Source: Wenyingzhuangia heitensis
GTDB taxonomy: Bacteria > Bacteroidota > Bacteroidia > Flavobacteriales > Flavobacteriaceae
Direction: 5' to 3'
Assembly: GCF_011762155.1 (NCBI RefSeq)
Contig: NZ_JAASQL010000001.1
Coordinates: 434,001-498,000 of the forward strand
Length of the DNA stretch: 64,000 nt
The position numbers and the translations under genes were made by a program. This document shows, piece after piece, positions 26,964 through 36,950 of this stretch. The notes under the pieces were generated by a model. The model had not been told where the DNA came from, made no database searches, and saw nothing but the letters and a program-made list of their open reading frames with translations. How positions within the stretch are numbered: the stretch's first letter is position 1; each line of letters begins with the position of its first letter.

Positions 26964-27668
26964 ATGAATACAAAAATTGAAAAAGAAAATATTCTGTTCT
27001 TAGATATAGAAACAGTGCCTTTATATGCTACTTTTAACCAAGCACCCGAACTAGAACAAGAATTATTTGCTGCCAAAACAACTTACAAAAGAGGAGAAGA
27101 ATATACTCCCGAAGAGTTTTACGATCGAGCAGGTATTTGGGCAGAGTTTGGTAAAATAGTCTGTATCTCGGTTGGCTATTTTGTAAACCAGCAATTAAGA
27201 ATCACCTCATTTGCATCAGACAACGAAAAGGAATTGCTTACCGAGTTTAAAAATTTATTAGAAAGCTATTTTAACAAGCCTAATCATATTTTGTGTGGTC
27301 ATAATGCCAAAGAGTTTGATTTTCCTTTTATAGCGCGTAGAATGATTATTTTAGACATTGCTTTGCCTAACTCATTAAACCTTGCAGGAAAAAAACCATG
27401 GGAAATACCACATTTAGATACGTTGGAAATGTGGAAGTTTGGAGATTACAAACATTATACATCCTTAAAACTATTAACTTATATTTTAGGAGTTCCCAGT
27501 CCCAAAGGAGATATAGATGGTAGCCAAGTAGGAAACGTATATTACAACGACAAAGACTTGCCAAGAATTGTACGCTATTGCGAACAAGATGTTTTGGCAC
27601 TAGCTAGGGTGTATTTAAGGTTTACGCATGACAAAGTTGTTACCGATGAAGATGTTGTTTTTGTTTAG
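26964..27668 (+). CDS. Predicted 3'-5' exonuclease, PolB-exonuclease-like family
   Basis: 234 residues. RNase H-like exonuclease motifs: Exo I ILFLDIETVP (Asp and Glu), Exo II HNAKEFDFPFIARRM, Exo III YCEQDVLALARVYLRF. Also HLDTLEMWKFGDYKHYTSLKLL. The family (DNA_pol_B_exo2) occurs as a stand-alone protein in Bacteroidota; it likely trims single-stranded DNA ends, but the pathway is not defined. Monocistronic. Confidence 0.85.
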   Translation: MNTKIEKENILFLDIETVPLYATFNQAPELEQELFAAKTTYKRGEEYTPEEFYDRAGIWAEFGKIVCISVGYFVNQQLRITSFASDNEKELLTEFKNLLESYFNKPNHILCGHNAKEFDFPFIARRMIILDIALPNSLNLAGKKPWEIPHLDTLEMWKFGDYKHYTSLKLLTYILGVPSPKGDIDGSQVGNVYYNDKDLPRIVRYCEQDVLALARVYLRFTHDKVVTDEDVVFV

Positions 27669-27859
27669 TACTTGTATTAAGGTTAAGTTTGATGATTTTA
27701 TTTTTTGCGATAAATAATAACTAAATTTTATCAATATGCTTATCTTCATTTTTTATTTAGTGCTACCTGATTTCTTGTTTTTTAAGATTTAAACAAATAA
27801 TAAAATCTAAATAAATTAGAGGTGTAGAACTTGGTCATTATAGATTTAATATTAAAGAC

Positions 27860-28246
27860 ATGAGTATTTTTACAAAGATTATTAAAGGGGAAATTCCCTC
27901 TTATAAAATTGCAGAAAACGAAGATTTTTTTGTGTTTCTAGACATCAACCCAAATGCAGAAGGACATACGTTGGTAGTTCCTAAACAAGAAGTAGATAAG
28001 CTGTTTGACTTGGATGATGAATTGTACGCAAAACTATTTAACTATTCTAAAACCATTGCAGCGGCTATAGAAAAAGCAGTGCCTTGTAACAGAGTAGGTT
28101 TATCTGTAATAGGCTTGGAGGTTCCGCACGTACATGTGCACTTAGTACCTTTAAACCAAATGGCAGATGCCACTTTTGAAAAAAAAGTAAAATTAACCGA
28201 AGAAGAATTTAAAGCATTGGCAGTAAAAATTGCAAGTTATTTGTAA
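27860..28246 (+). CDS. HIT family nucleotide hydrolase
   Basis: 128 residues. N-terminal SIFTKIIKGEIPSYKI and C-terminal VPHVHVHLVPL (HxHxH triad) are typical of Hint-like HIT proteins, which hydrolyse nucleoside phosphoramidates and related compounds in the cytoplasm. Normal length. In many Flavobacteriaceae this gene is next to greA; here greA is 8 kb away. A bidirectional terminator separates it from the convergent kinase gene. Confidence 0.94.
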   Translation: MSIFTKIIKGEIPSYKIAENEDFFVFLDINPNAEGHTLVVPKQEVDKLFDLDDELYAKLFNYSKTIAAAIEKAVPCNRVGLSVIGLEVPHVHVHLVPLNQMADATFEKKVKLTEEEFKALAVKIASYL

Positions 28247-28272
28247 TTCTTAAATCCTGCTTTAGAATATAT

Positions 28273-28303
28273 AAAACCTCCATCATTTTATGATGGAGGT
28301 TTT
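28273..28303. terminator. Bidirectional terminator
   Basis: Perfect 13-bp stem AAAACCTCCATCA / TGATGGAGGTTTT with loop TTTTA between the convergent HIT and kinase genes. Confidence 0.88.
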
Positions 28304-28304
28304 G

Positions 28305-29450
28305 TTATTTAGGAATCTTAATTAAAAAAGTGGTTCCTGTGTGTTTTTGAGACTGCTTTACAAATACTTTTCCATTGTGATATTTGGTAATAATTCTTTT
28401 GGTTAAAGAAAGTCCCAATCCCCAACCACGTTCTTTGGTGGTAAAGCCAGGTTCGAATATTTTTTTCTGCAAGTTTTTTGGAATTCCTTTTCCTGTATCT
28501 GTAATTAAAATTTGTATTTCGTTAGAAGTATCTCGTAACTGAATGTCTATGTTTCCTTTACCAGACATGGCATCAATAGCGTTTTTAATAATGTTTTCTA
28601 ACACCCATCCAAATAAGTCTTTGTTTAGTTTTACAGATAGTTTATTGTTTGGTTTGTTGTAGTTAAAAACTACATTTTTAGAGCTTCTAGATTTAAAATA
28701 AGCAATAGTATCTTCTATAATTAAAGATGGATTGTGGATGTTTAGAATAGGTTCTGATCCTATTTTAGAAAATCTATTAGCAATAATATTTAAATGTTCT
28801 ACATCTTTCTGAATTTCATCTACGTAGGTTTGATCAATGTTTTCGCTTCTAAGAATTTCTACCCAGCCTAATAGAGAAGAAAGGGGAGTTCCTATTTGGT
28901 GTGCTGTTTCCTTAGCCATACCACTCCATAGCTTGTTTTTATCAGAAATAGACGAAGCATTAAATACATTGTAAATAATTAAAAGAAAAATAACAAAGAT
29001 AAAAGCCAGTGCTAGTGGGTAAAATCTTAATCTGTTTAAAATCTCAGAATTGGAATAATAGATATACTGATTTTTATCTTTAGAGATGTTTATTTCTATA
29101 GGGAGATGAACTTTTTTCATTTCCTCTAATCGTTTAGAAAGAACTTTTTGTTTGTTATTTTCTTTATAAGGAATGTTTTGGTCTAATAAAATGGTGCCTT
29201 CAACATCGGTAACAATCATAGGAATAGAATTGTTGTTTTCTATAATTTTTACCAATAAGCTAATATCTTCATTGTTGGTGGCTTTGTTAAACTGCACATA
29301 AGCTTCTGCCAATATTTCCATTTTAATTTCTTCCTGCTTTTGAAAGCTATTAAAAAAGATATAGGTGTACCATAAAATAACGCTAATTATTCCAGTGGCA
29401 AGAACCAAAAGCATTTGCTTTGATTTTATAAATTGAAAAACAAGTTTCAT
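28305..29450 (-). CDS. Membrane sensor histidine kinase (orphan)
   Basis: 381 residues. Two membrane helices (~13-33 and ~145-165) bracket a periplasmic domain of ~110 residues. The dimerisation/phospho-acceptor helix is MAKETAHQIGTPLSSLLGW, then HATPase with NIIKNAIDAM, DTGKGI and RGWGLGLSLTKRI. No response regulator gene is adjacent. Its start codon overlaps the stop codon of the upstream methyltransferase gene by one base, so it is the last gene of the minus-strand mutS operon. Signal unknown. Confidence 0.9.
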   Translation of the reverse strand: MKLVFQFIKSKQMLLVLATGIISVILWYTYIFFNSFQKQEEIKMEILAEAYVQFNKATNNEDISLLVKIIENNNSIPMIVTDVEGTILLDQNIPYKENNKQKVLSKRLEEMKKVHLPIEINISKDKNQYIYYSNSEILNRLRFYPLALAFIFVIFLLIIYNVFNASSISDKNKLWSGMAKETAHQIGTPLSSLLGWVEILRSENIDQTYVDEIQKDVEHLNIIANRFSKIGSEPILNIHNPSLIIEDTIAYFKSRSSKNVVFNYNKPNNKLSVKLNKDLFGWVLENIIKNAIDAMSGKGNIDIQLRDTSNEIQILITDTGKGIPKNLQKKIFEPGFTTKERGWGLGLSLTKRIITKYHNGKVFVKQSQKHTGTTFLIKIPK

Positions 29451-29911
29451 TATAGGTTTATAGGTGTTTTAGCTCCTCTATCATACATAACAATGCTCCC
29501 AGCAACAGCTACATTTAGGCTTAAGGTTGATTTAAATTTAACTAAAAAATGTGATTTATCAATAGCTTCTTTAGACAAACCGTGATCCTCAGCACCTAAT
29601 AAATAAACGCATCTTTTTGGATGCTCAAACGTTTCTAACGGAACCGATTTTTCATCTAATTCTACACCTACAAGTACAGCGCTTTTAGGAATGTGTTTGT
29701 AAAACTCTTCAAAACTATCATAATGAAAATAAGGCATGGCACCAACAGCTTTGTGCGTATCACAAGCTTGTTTAGCGTATCGATTGCCAATGGTGTAAAT
29801 AAAACTAGCCCCCATGTTTTGAGCAGATCTCCATAAAACCCCCAAATTTTCGGGAGTTTTTCCGTTGTATATTCCAATACCAAAATATCCTTGTTCTAAA
29901 TTATTGATCAT
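29450..29911 (-). CDS. SpoU/TrmH family RNA 2'-O-methyltransferase (short form)
   Basis: 153 residues forming only the SPOUT methyltransferase domain. Motif 1 NLGVLWRSAQNMGASFIY (Asn and Arg), motif 2 CVYLLGAEDHGLSKEAI, motif 3 KSTLSLNVAVAGSIVMYD. No N-terminal substrate-binding domain. Methylates tRNA or rRNA ribose; the target is not predictable from sequence. Overlaps the upstream TRIC-type gene by 11 bp. Confidence 0.9.
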   Translation of the reverse strand: MINNLEQGYFGIGIYNGKTPENLGVLWRSAQNMGASFIYTIGNRYAKQACDTHKAVGAMPYFHYDSFEEFYKHIPKSAVLVGVELDEKSVPLETFEHPKRCVYLLGAEDHGLSKEAIDKSHFLVKFKSTLSLNVAVAGSIVMYDRGAKTPINL

Positions 29912-30521
29912 GTTTTTTTTTGTAAATAGTGGGTAACGATACTTTAAAATATACAGCTGCTAATCTAATTAGAATGGTAAAAATAACAGGAATAATTTGT
30001 GAGTATGGATTGGGTATATTTAATTTAAGTAATAATAAATAAAGAAATCCTCCTAAAATACTAGCGGTGGCATAAATTTCTTTTTTAAAAATAACGGGAA
30101 TTCTATTTACCATTACATCACGTAAAACTCCACCAAAAACACCTGTTACAGTTCCTAATAAAATACAAATAGAATTATCTAATTGGTTTTGTAAGCCAAT
30201 TTGCACACCTGTTATGGTAAATAAACCCAGACCTAAAGCATCGTAAAAAAACATAGGTTTAGAAAAAAAATCTAATCTATTTTTTAAGACCATAGCCAAA
30301 ATAGCACCTGCAAGTACGGCATAAAGCATAGAGGTGTTGTAGAGCCAAAAAACTTCTTTGGCTAATAAAATATCTCTTAAAGTTCCTCCTCCAACAGCCG
30401 TAATAAAAGCAACAATTAAGACTCCAAAAGGGTCTAATCTTTTTTTAATGGCAATTAATGCCCCCGAAATGGCAAAAACAAAAGATCCAGAAACGTTTAT
30501 GTATTCAATAATAGTGATCAT
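29901..30521 (-). CDS. TRIC/UPF0126 family cation channel-like membrane protein
   Basis: 206 residues with seven hydrophobic helices and the two-fold repeated glycine motif: AVGGGTLRDILL and GVFGGVLRDVMVNRIPVIF. Bacterial TRIC proteins form trimeric K+-selective channels in the inner membrane. Normal length. Starts 6 bp after mutS and overlaps the methyltransferase gene, so it belongs to the mutS operon. Confidence 0.9.
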   Translation of the reverse strand: MITIIEYINVSGSFVFAISGALIAIKKRLDPFGVLIVAFITAVGGGTLRDILLAKEVFWLYNTSMLYAVLAGAILAMVLKNRLDFFSKPMFFYDALGLGLFTITGVQIGLQNQLDNSICILLGTVTGVFGGVLRDVMVNRIPVIFKKEIYATASILGGFLYLLLLKLNIPNPYSQIIPVIFTILIRLAAVYFKVSLPTIYKKKHDQ

Positions 30522-30527
30522 TTAAGT

Positions 30528-33140
30528 TTATTTACCAGTTAACATTCGTTTAATTTCGTTTAATTTCATCAACGCTTCTACAGGAGTTAAGTTATTAATG
30601 TCTGTGGCTAAAATTTCTTCTTTAATACCGTCTAACAAGGGGTCGTCTAATTGAAAAAAGCTCAATTGAAAATCTTCTTCTTGAGTTGCGTTTTCTATTT
30701 TTGCTTTGTTGTTTTCTAGTCCGTGACTTTTCTCCAATTGTGTTAGCATTTTGTTGGCTCTGTGAATTACCGCTTGTGGCATTCCGGCTAGTTTTGCTAC
30801 ATGAATACCAAAACTATGCTCACTACCTCCTGGGGTTAATTTACGCAAGAAAATAACTTTGTCTTTTAGTTCTTTTACAGAAACATTAAAGTTTTTGATT
30901 CTAGCAAAGGTGCTAGACATATCGTTTAGTTCGTGATAATGTGTGGCGAATAATGTTTTTGCCTGACTAGGGTGTTCGTGTAAATATTCTGCAATAGCCC
31001 ATGCAATAGAAATTCCATCATAGGTACTGGTTCCTCTACCAATTTCGTCTAATAAAATCAAACTTCGTTCGGATACGTTGTTTAGAATACTAGCGGTTTC
31101 GTTCATTTCTACCATAAAAGTAGATTCTCCCATAGAAATGTTATCACTAGCTCCTACACGTGTAAATATTTTGTCAACCACACCAATTCTGGCTTGTTGT
31201 GCAGGTACATAACTCCCCATTTGTGCTAACAAAACAATCAATGCTGTTTGTCTTAATATGGCCGATTTACCCGACATGTTAGGTCCGGTAATCATAATAA
31301 TTTGTTGCTGATTTCTGTTTAAAACAATATCATTGGCAATGTATTCTTCTCCAAAAGCCAGTTGTTTTTCTATTACAGGATGACGACCGTTTTTAATTTC
31401 TATTTCGGTAGTTTCATCAATACTAGGTCTTACGTAACTATTATTAATTGCTAAGGTGGCAAAACCACACAAACAATCTAACTGAGCAATTAAATTTGCG
31501 TTTAGCTGAATGGGTTGTATGTAGTCTGTTAAAAACTGGATTAATTTAGAAAATAATTGTTGTTCTAATTGTGCAATTTTTTCTTCGGCTCCTAAAATTT
31601 TAGTTTCATATTCTTTTAATTCTTCGGTAATGTAACGTTCTGCATTTACCAAGGTTTGTTTACGAATCCAATCATCTGGAACTTTGTCTTTATGGGTGTT
31701 TCTAACTTCTATATAATAACCAAAAACGTTGTTAAATGCTATTTTTAAGGTTGTAATTCCGGTACGTTCTATTTCTCTTTTTAGTAAATTGTCTAAATAC
31801 TGTTTTCCCGAATTAGAAATGTTTCTTAATTCGTCTAATTCATCAGAAACACCTGTAGCAATTGCATTCCCTTTGTTAATGCTTACGGGAGCATCGTTTA
31901 CTAAAGTAGTGGCAATTTTTTGTCTAAGTAAAGTACAATCTTGTAATTGTTCTCCAATGGCTTTTAAAGTGATGTTATCGCTTTCTTCTGCTGCTTTTTT
32001 GATGGGAATAATAGCATCTAAAGATTGTTTTAAGTAGGTTACTTCTCTAGGGTTTATTTTTCCGGTAGCTACTTTAGAGATTAAACGTTCTATGTCGCTA
32101 ATTTGCTTAATTTGATATTCGGTAGTTTTGTAAAATTCATCGTGATTCATAAAGTAATTCACTACTTCATGTCTCTTGGTAATTTGAGTCGCTTCTTTTA
32201 AAGGCAAAGCCAACCAGCGTTTTAGCAAACGAGCTCCCATAGGAGAGTTGGTTTGGTCTATAATGCTTAAAAGAGTGACAGCGTTTTCGTTGGTAGAATG
32301 ATACAATTCTAAGTTACGAATGGTAAAACGATCCATCCAAACGTAATCATTTTCATGTACGCGTTGAATACTTGTAATATGGTTTAGTTGATTGTGTTGT
32401 GTTTCTGATAAATAATATAAAATCGCTCCAGAAGAAATTACTCCTTCTGACAAGTTTTCTACTCCATATCCTTTTAAAGAATTTACTTTAAAGTGATTCA
32501 ATAAATTTTCGGTGGCAAATTCTATCTGAAAAACCCAATCGTCTAAATAAAAAGTATGAAATCTATCTCCAAACGTATCTTTAAATATTACTTTGTTTTT
32601 CTTTTCGACTAAAATTTCGCTAGGGGCAAAGTTTTGTAATAATTTATCAATGTAGCTTTCATCTCCCTGAGCCGCTAAAAATTCTCCTGTAGAAATATCT
32701 AAAAAAGAAACTCCCATGTTTTTTTTTCCAAAATGTACAGCCGCTAAAAAATTGTTGTTTTTAGACTGTAGTACTTCATCATTTAAGGCTACTCCTGGGG
32801 TAACCAATTCTGTAACACCACGTTTTACAATAGTTTTGGTCATTTTAGGATCCTCTAACTGGTCGCAAATAGCCACACGTAAGCCCGATTTTACCAATTT
32901 AGGTAAATAAGTATTTAAAGAATGATGTGGGAATCCTGCCAAAGCTGTTTCAGAATCGCTGCCTGCACCACGCTTGGTTAGGGTAATATTTAAAACTTGT
33001 GCGGCTTTAATGGCATCGGTACCAAAAGTTTCGTAAAAGTCACCAACTCTAAACAACAACATAGCATCTGGGTATTTTGTTTTAATACCGTTGTATTGCT
33101 TCATTAAAGGAGTCTCTTTTTTTACTTTGGTTTTAGCCAC
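30528..33140 (-). CDS. mutS: DNA mismatch repair protein MutS
   Basis: 870 residues, full length. Mismatch-binding F-x-E motif in [13 protein letters not shown], core and clamp domains, ATPase Walker [14 protein letters not shown] with K625, then signature region [15 protein letters not shown], Walker [18 protein letters not shown] and FATHYHEL. The start is GTG at 33140: the codons upstream lead to a stop without ATG, and the MAKTKVKK start fits the family. It recognises base mismatches and recruits MutL. First gene of the operon mutS - TRIC - methyltransferase - kinase. Confidence 0.98.
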   Translation of the reverse strand: MAKTKVKKETPLMKQYNGIKTKYPDAMLLFRVGDFYETFGTDAIKAAQVLNITLTKRGAGSDSETALAGFPHHSLNTYLPKLVKSGLRVAICDQLEDPKMTKTIVKRGVTELVTPGVALNDEVLQSKNNNFLAAVHFGKKNMGVSFLDISTGEFLAAQGDESYIDKLLQNFAPSEILVEKKNKVIFKDTFGDRFHTFYLDDWVFQIEFATENLLNHFKVNSLKGYGVENLSEGVISSGAILYYLSETQHNQLNHITSIQRVHENDYVWMDRFTIRNLELYHSTNENAVTLLSIIDQTNSPMGARLLKRWLALPLKEATQITKRHEVVNYFMNHDEFYKTTEYQIKQISDIERLISKVATGKINPREVTYLKQSLDAIIPIKKAAEESDNITLKAIGEQLQDCTLLRQKIATTLVNDAPVSINKGNAIATGVSDELDELRNISNSGKQYLDNLLKREIERTGITTLKIAFNNVFGYYIEVRNTHKDKVPDDWIRKQTLVNAERYITEELKEYETKILGAEEKIAQLEQQLFSKLIQFLTDYIQPIQLNANLIAQLDCLCGFATLAINNSYVRPSIDETTEIEIKNGRHPVIEKQLAFGEEYIANDIVLNRNQQQIIMITGPNMSGKSAILRQTALIVLLAQMGSYVPAQQARIGVVDKIFTRVGASDNISMGESTFMVEMNETASILNNVSERSLILLDEIGRGTSTYDGISIAWAIAEYLHEHPSQAKTLFATHYHELNDMSSTFARIKNFNVSVKELKDKVIFLRKLTPGGSEHSFGIHVAKLAGMPQAVIHRANKMLTQLEKSHGLENNKAKIENATQEEDFQLSFFQLDDPLLDGIKEEILATDINNLTPVEALMKLNEIKRMLTGK

Positions 33141-33259
33141 AATGATGATTTTTTTGGATTCTTAGCGAAATTAAATTTTTTAAAGAAACTGATGAAAGAT
33201 ACACGTAAAAGTTATTAAGGTTCTATTGACAATTTGTACAATTTTATCAGAAATTACCC

Positions 33260-33267
33260 TAATTTTG
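33260..33267 (+). promoter_or_regulatory. Promoter of the TrmH-type methyltransferase gene
   Basis: TAATTTTG at 33260-33267 is an exact TAnnTTTG, with TTTG at 33233-33236 as the -33 element, 23 bp between them. The start codon follows 21 bp downstream. Confidence 0.6.
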
Positions 33268-33288
33268 AAACTTCTTAAATTTAAAGCA

Positions 33289-33816
33289 ATGCGTAAACTT
33301 AAAAACAGCGAATTAAATAGATTAGATGTAGAAGCTTTTAAAACGACTAAAAAAACACCTTTGATTGTTGTTTTAGACAATATTAGAAGTTTAAATAATA
33401 TTGGATCTGTATTTAGAACTAGCGATGCCTTTGCGATTGAAAAAATTTATTTATGTGGAATTACGGCAATCCCTCCTAATAAAGAAATTCATAAAACAGC
33501 TTTGGGTGCTACGGAATCTGTTGCGTGGGAATATGTAGAAGACACATTAAGTTTGATTGAAAAATTAAAAGCAGACGGAATTGTAACTGCGGCTATAGAG
33601 CAAGCAGAAAACAGTGTAAAACTGCAAGATTTTACTGTTAATTCTACAGAAAAGTATGCTATTGTAATGGGTAACGAGGTAAAAGGAGTACAGCAAGAAG
33701 TAATAAATGCTTGTGATTATTGCATAGAAATTCCTCAATTTGGAACCAAACATTCTTTAAATATATCGGTAACTACAGGGGTTGTACTTTGGGATTTGTT
33801 TAAACAGTTTCAGTTT
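33289..33816 (+). CDS. SpoU/TrmH family RNA 2'-O-methyltransferase
   Basis: 175 residues from ATG at 33289 (MRKLKNSELNRLDVEAFK); the frame is open upstream to 33226 but that region holds the promoter. Motifs: DNIRSLNNIGSVFRTSDAF, VMGNEVKGVQQEVI, and HSLNISVTTGVVLWDLF. Slightly longer N-terminus than the short methyltransferase at 29.5 kb. Target RNA unknown. Monocistronic; divergent from mutS. The stop codon occupies the three bases after the end given. Confidence 0.9.
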
Positions 33817-33851
33817 TAAAACCTTTTTGCTGTTTTATTCGTACCTAAGGT

Positions 33852-34589
33852 ATGAGAAAATATATTTACTTTTTAGCGATAGGTTGTTCTTTGTGTTTGT
33901 TTGGATGTGATAAAGAATCTAACGAAATAGATGTTTTAATAGAAAATCCAATAGAGCCTGAGAGTCCAATAGATATTGAGGAGAATTCTGATTTTATTTA
34001 TAAACTCCTTTCTTTAGGAGATAGCTATACCATTGGAGAAAGTGTGTGTACAACTTGCCGTTTTCCGGAGCAATTAAAGTCTAAAATAGAAGAAAATAGC
34101 AATGCAACGGTAAATTTAAAAATAATTGCCAGAACTGGCTGGACCACTACAGATTTAAAAAGCAATATAAATTTAAGCCTTGCAACAGATTACGATTTTG
34201 TAACCTTGTTGATTGGGGTGAATAATCAGTTTCAGGGAATTGATTTTGAAGTGTATAAACAAGAATTTCCTGAGTTAGTACATATAGCAATAAAAGCAGC
34301 AAAAGGGAATATAAATAATTTGGTGGTGGTTTCTATACCCGATTATGCATTTACTCCATTTGGAGGAGGAGATGTTACTATTACAAAAGAAATAGAAAAA
34401 TACAATCAGTTTGCGAAAGCGTATTGTTTAAACAATAATATTGAGTTTTTAAACATTACAGATATTACACAGCAAGGATTTAGTCAGCCAAGTTTAGTTG
34501 CGAGTGATGGATTACATCCGTCAGAGTTGGCTTATCAAAAAGTAATAGAAAGGTTGTATCCGTTGTTTTTACAAAAAGTTACAAACTAA
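33852..34589 (+). CDS. SGNH/GDSL hydrolase lipoprotein
   Basis: 245 residues. Lipobox LFGC at Cys19. Block I LLSLGDSYTIGE with nucleophile S58, block II region ARTGW, block III LLIGVNNQF (GxN), block V SDGLHPSELAYQ with D219 and H222. SGNH enzymes are esterases or lipases acting on acyl or acetyl groups, here outside the inner membrane. Substrate unknown. The 3' end overlaps the convergent anti-sigma-like gene by 4 bp. Confidence 0.88.
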   Translation: MRKYIYFLAIGCSLCLFGCDKESNEIDVLIENPIEPESPIDIEENSDFIYKLLSLGDSYTIGESVCTTCRFPEQLKSKIEENSNATVNLKIIARTGWTTTDLKSNINLSLATDYDFVTLLIGVNNQFQGIDFEVYKQEFPELVHIAIKAAKGNINNLVVVSIPDYAFTPFGGGDVTITKEIEKYNQFAKAYCLNNNIEFLNITDITQQGFSQPSLVASDGLHPSELAYQKVIERLYPLFLQKVTN

Positions 34590-35842
34590 AATTTGTAGTT
34601 GATTCCTGAAGAAACTCCCAGTAAATAAGGATTGTTGTTAGAGCTGTTAAATGTTTGTGTCTGAATTTTTAGAGAAGGAGCAAGATTTAAAAACCATTTT
34701 TTCGAAAAATGATATTCAAAATCAGTTCCAATATTAAAACTAAAATTAAGACTGTTTAAGTTGTTGGCTTCTCCTTCAGATAAAATAAATTGATCTTGTT
34801 GAACCTCTACTTTATTTTCTGTTAAAAACAACGTACTAAGTCCGCCCACTGCATAAATGGTAAATTTACGAGCTTCAATAAGTTTAAAGTCAATTTCTAC
34901 AGGAATTTCTATATAGCCAATAGTTTGTTTTAGTTCGCTGTTGGGATTATTTACAAAACTAAGTGCCGATAAATTCTCAGAGTCAGAAGACCTACTTTCT
35001 TCTAATAAAGGAGTACCATCTCTGGAGATTTGTTGTGTAGAGTTTGCAAAAGAAGAGTTTGCCTGAATTCCAGAAACTAAATTTCCGGAGGTAGTTTGTA
35101 GTAGGTTAATTCTATGAATTCCTGTTTTTATTCTTAATTTGTCAGAAGCATTGTAAGCAATGTTAAGACCAAAAGCGGTAGACATTTCTCCTGTTTTTTC
35201 GGCATTGTCTAATCTTGAATCTACAGGAGAATCGTTAGAAAATGCACCGTAGTAATATTGAGAAATCACAGGAGCAATGCTCCATCCCTTTTTTGTTGAT
35301 TTTTGTTTTTTAATGCTTTTAATTGTTTTTTCTTCTAATTTTTTTTTGGGGACTAAAATAGTTTTGTTTTGTAAATTAGTAGTAAGTACCTTTTTTGGTT
35401 TGCTGTTTTTGCTATGTGGATTGGTTTCTGTTTTTTGATTGAAAGCGATGGTGTTATCTAATTTTTGTAGCTTGGCATTTTTGCTACTAGTCACTGTTTT
35501 CTTTTTAAAAGATTGATGTTTAACTTTTTTTTTTGTTTTTTGTAAAAAGGCTAAGGTGTTGGTATTCAGTAATGAATCTTTTTTGGTAGATAAAGGAGTG
35601 CTAGCTTGTTTTAAATAAGCGTGATTGTAAATAGGTTGTGTTGCGTTTTGTTTTATAATAAAAAAGCCTAAAAGTAGTAATGCCGCAATGGCTCCAGAGG
35701 TCCAGTACCAAACAAATCCTTTAGTAGCGTTTTGTTGAGCTACTAAAGAACCTTCAATTTTAGACCATACAGCAGCACTAGGATTTATTTCTAAATCCCT
35801 TAGCTTTTCTTGATACAACCTTTCTATGTTTTTAGGTTCCAT
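34586..35842 (-). CDS. Anti-sigma-factor-like membrane protein with C-terminal beta-barrel domain
   Basis: 418 residues. N-terminal ~50 cytoplasmic residues (ERLYQEKLRDLEINPSAAVW), one membrane helix (~45-65, WYWTSGAIAALLLLGFFII), a lysine-rich linker (~70-185), and a C-terminal ~220-residue beta-rich porin-like domain (FGLNIAYNASDKLRIKTGIH ... GVSSGINYKF). This layout accompanies ECF sigma factor genes in Bacteroidota. It starts 2 bp after the shifted stop of the sigma gene, so the two are co-transcribed. Anti-sigma function is inferred from this pairing. Confidence 0.72.
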   Translation of the reverse strand: MEPKNIERLYQEKLRDLEINPSAAVWSKIEGSLVAQQNATKGFVWYWTSGAIAALLLLGFFIIKQNATQPIYNHAYLKQASTPLSTKKDSLLNTNTLAFLQKTKKKVKHQSFKKKTVTSSKNAKLQKLDNTIAFNQKTETNPHSKNSKPKKVLTTNLQNKTILVPKKKLEEKTIKSIKKQKSTKKGWSIAPVISQYYYGAFSNDSPVDSRLDNAEKTGEMSTAFGLNIAYNASDKLRIKTGIHRINLLQTTSGNLVSGIQANSSFANSTQQISRDGTPLLEESRSSDSENLSALSFVNNPNSELKQTIGYIEIPVEIDFKLIEARKFTIYAVGGLSTLFLTENKVEVQQDQFILSEGEANNLNSLNFSFNIGTDFEYHFSKKWFLNLAPSLKIQTQTFNSSNNNPYLLGVSSGINYKF

Positions 35843-35844
35843 AC

Positions 35845-36386
35845 TTAAAAATTGTTTTGATTTTGTTGTGCTCCATTTTCGAGTTCTTTCTTTAGAATTG
35901 CTTTAGCTCTAGACAAATTAGATTTAGAGGTTCCTACAGAAATAGCTAACATGTTGGCTATTTCTTTATGAGAATATCCATCTAAAACATAGAGGTTAAA
36001 AACCAATCTGTGTATCTATTGGGTAGTTTTTGAATACTTTGTAGAAGTGTTTCTAAATCTAAGTTGTCATCATTTATTTCTACAGTTATTTCGTCCTTAA
36101 TTTCCTCATTTATCAAAGGAAAAACTTTGTCTTTTCTGTATTTTTCTAGAGCTGTATTTATTACAATTCTTTTCATCCATCCTTCAAAAGATCCTTGGTG
36201 TTTAAATTGGTCTATTTTTTGTAAAATAGTTAAAAACCCATCATGCAAATTATCTTCTGCCTCTTGTTTGTTATTTGAGTATTTATAGGATACAGCATAA
36301 AGTTTAGCAGCAAATAATTTGTACAAACTAGCTTGGGCTTTGGAGTTGTTTTGCTGACACTGCTTTATGATTTTTTTTAAATGCAT
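35845..36386 (-). pseudogene. ECF sigma-70 factor, frameshifted by a 2-bp insertion
   Basis: The first 124 residues have an intact sigma region 2 (YSNNKQEAEDNLHDGFLTIL, GSFEGWMKRIVINTALEKYR) and run to KLPNRY; then the frame closes after TDWFLTSMF. If two bases are removed within the GATACACAG stretch near 36012-36017 (minus strand), the reading continues as RLVFNLYVLDGYSHKEIANM, a perfect region 4 helix-turn-helix, to the stop at 35845, for a 179-residue protein of normal length. So this is either a real inactivating mutation or a sequencing error. The intact region 2 alone would be 134 residues. Adjacent to its putative anti-sigma gene. Confidence 0.85.
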
Positions 36387-36425
36387 GTTTAGTTGCTGGC
36401 TAAGTAGTTTTTTTAATTCTAAAAC

Positions 36426-36857
36426 TTATTCTACTTCACCTTCCTCAATAACTCTTACAATTTTTTCCTCATAAATGGATTCGTTGTCATCATTTACCCC
36501 TTTGTAAAGTTTAAAAATATAATCCTCTTTTTGATTGGCAGTTATTTTATAAACTTGTTCCTCTTCTATTGTAGCCTGATTACAATTAGAGTCTTCATCA
36601 ACATAAGCAACTATAGCCATAGTTTTTATAGAGTCATTCTCTTTATTAGCTACATAATACAGGTTGTTATAATAGTAACAGCTGTTGGGTAAAGTGTATT
36701 TTAAGGTAATATCATATTGTTCGTTGTAGTTTAAACTGTCTGGAATAATTAGTTCATCCACAGAAATGTATTCGTGATGAAAATTTGGTAATTCCTGATC
36801 GTTGGAACAAGACACAAGACTATAAAATAGTAGGGATACAATTAATAAATGTTTCAT
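36426..36857 (-). CDS. Small lipoprotein, unknown function
   Basis: 143 residues. Lipobox LVSC with Cys17 (SCSNDQE follows). The mature domain is beta-rich with a central disulphide-capable pair (NSCYYY, SNCNQ). No family recognised. In the same direction as the sigma gene, 39 bp upstream of it, and could be in its transcription unit. Confidence 0.65.
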   Translation of the reverse strand: MKHLLIVSLLFYSLVSCSNDQELPNFHHEYISVDELIIPDSLNYNEQYDITLKYTLPNSCYYYNNLYYVANKENDSIKTMAIVAYVDEDSNCNQATIEEEQVYKITANQKEDYIFKLYKGVNDDNESIYEEKIVRVIEEGEVE

Positions 36858-36950
36858 AAGTAACGTGTTTTTAAAATTCTCTTACCCCATAGATGTTAAA
36901 AAGATAAAAAGGTTGCTTGTAAAATTTTAAAAAAAAATATGGATAAAAAA

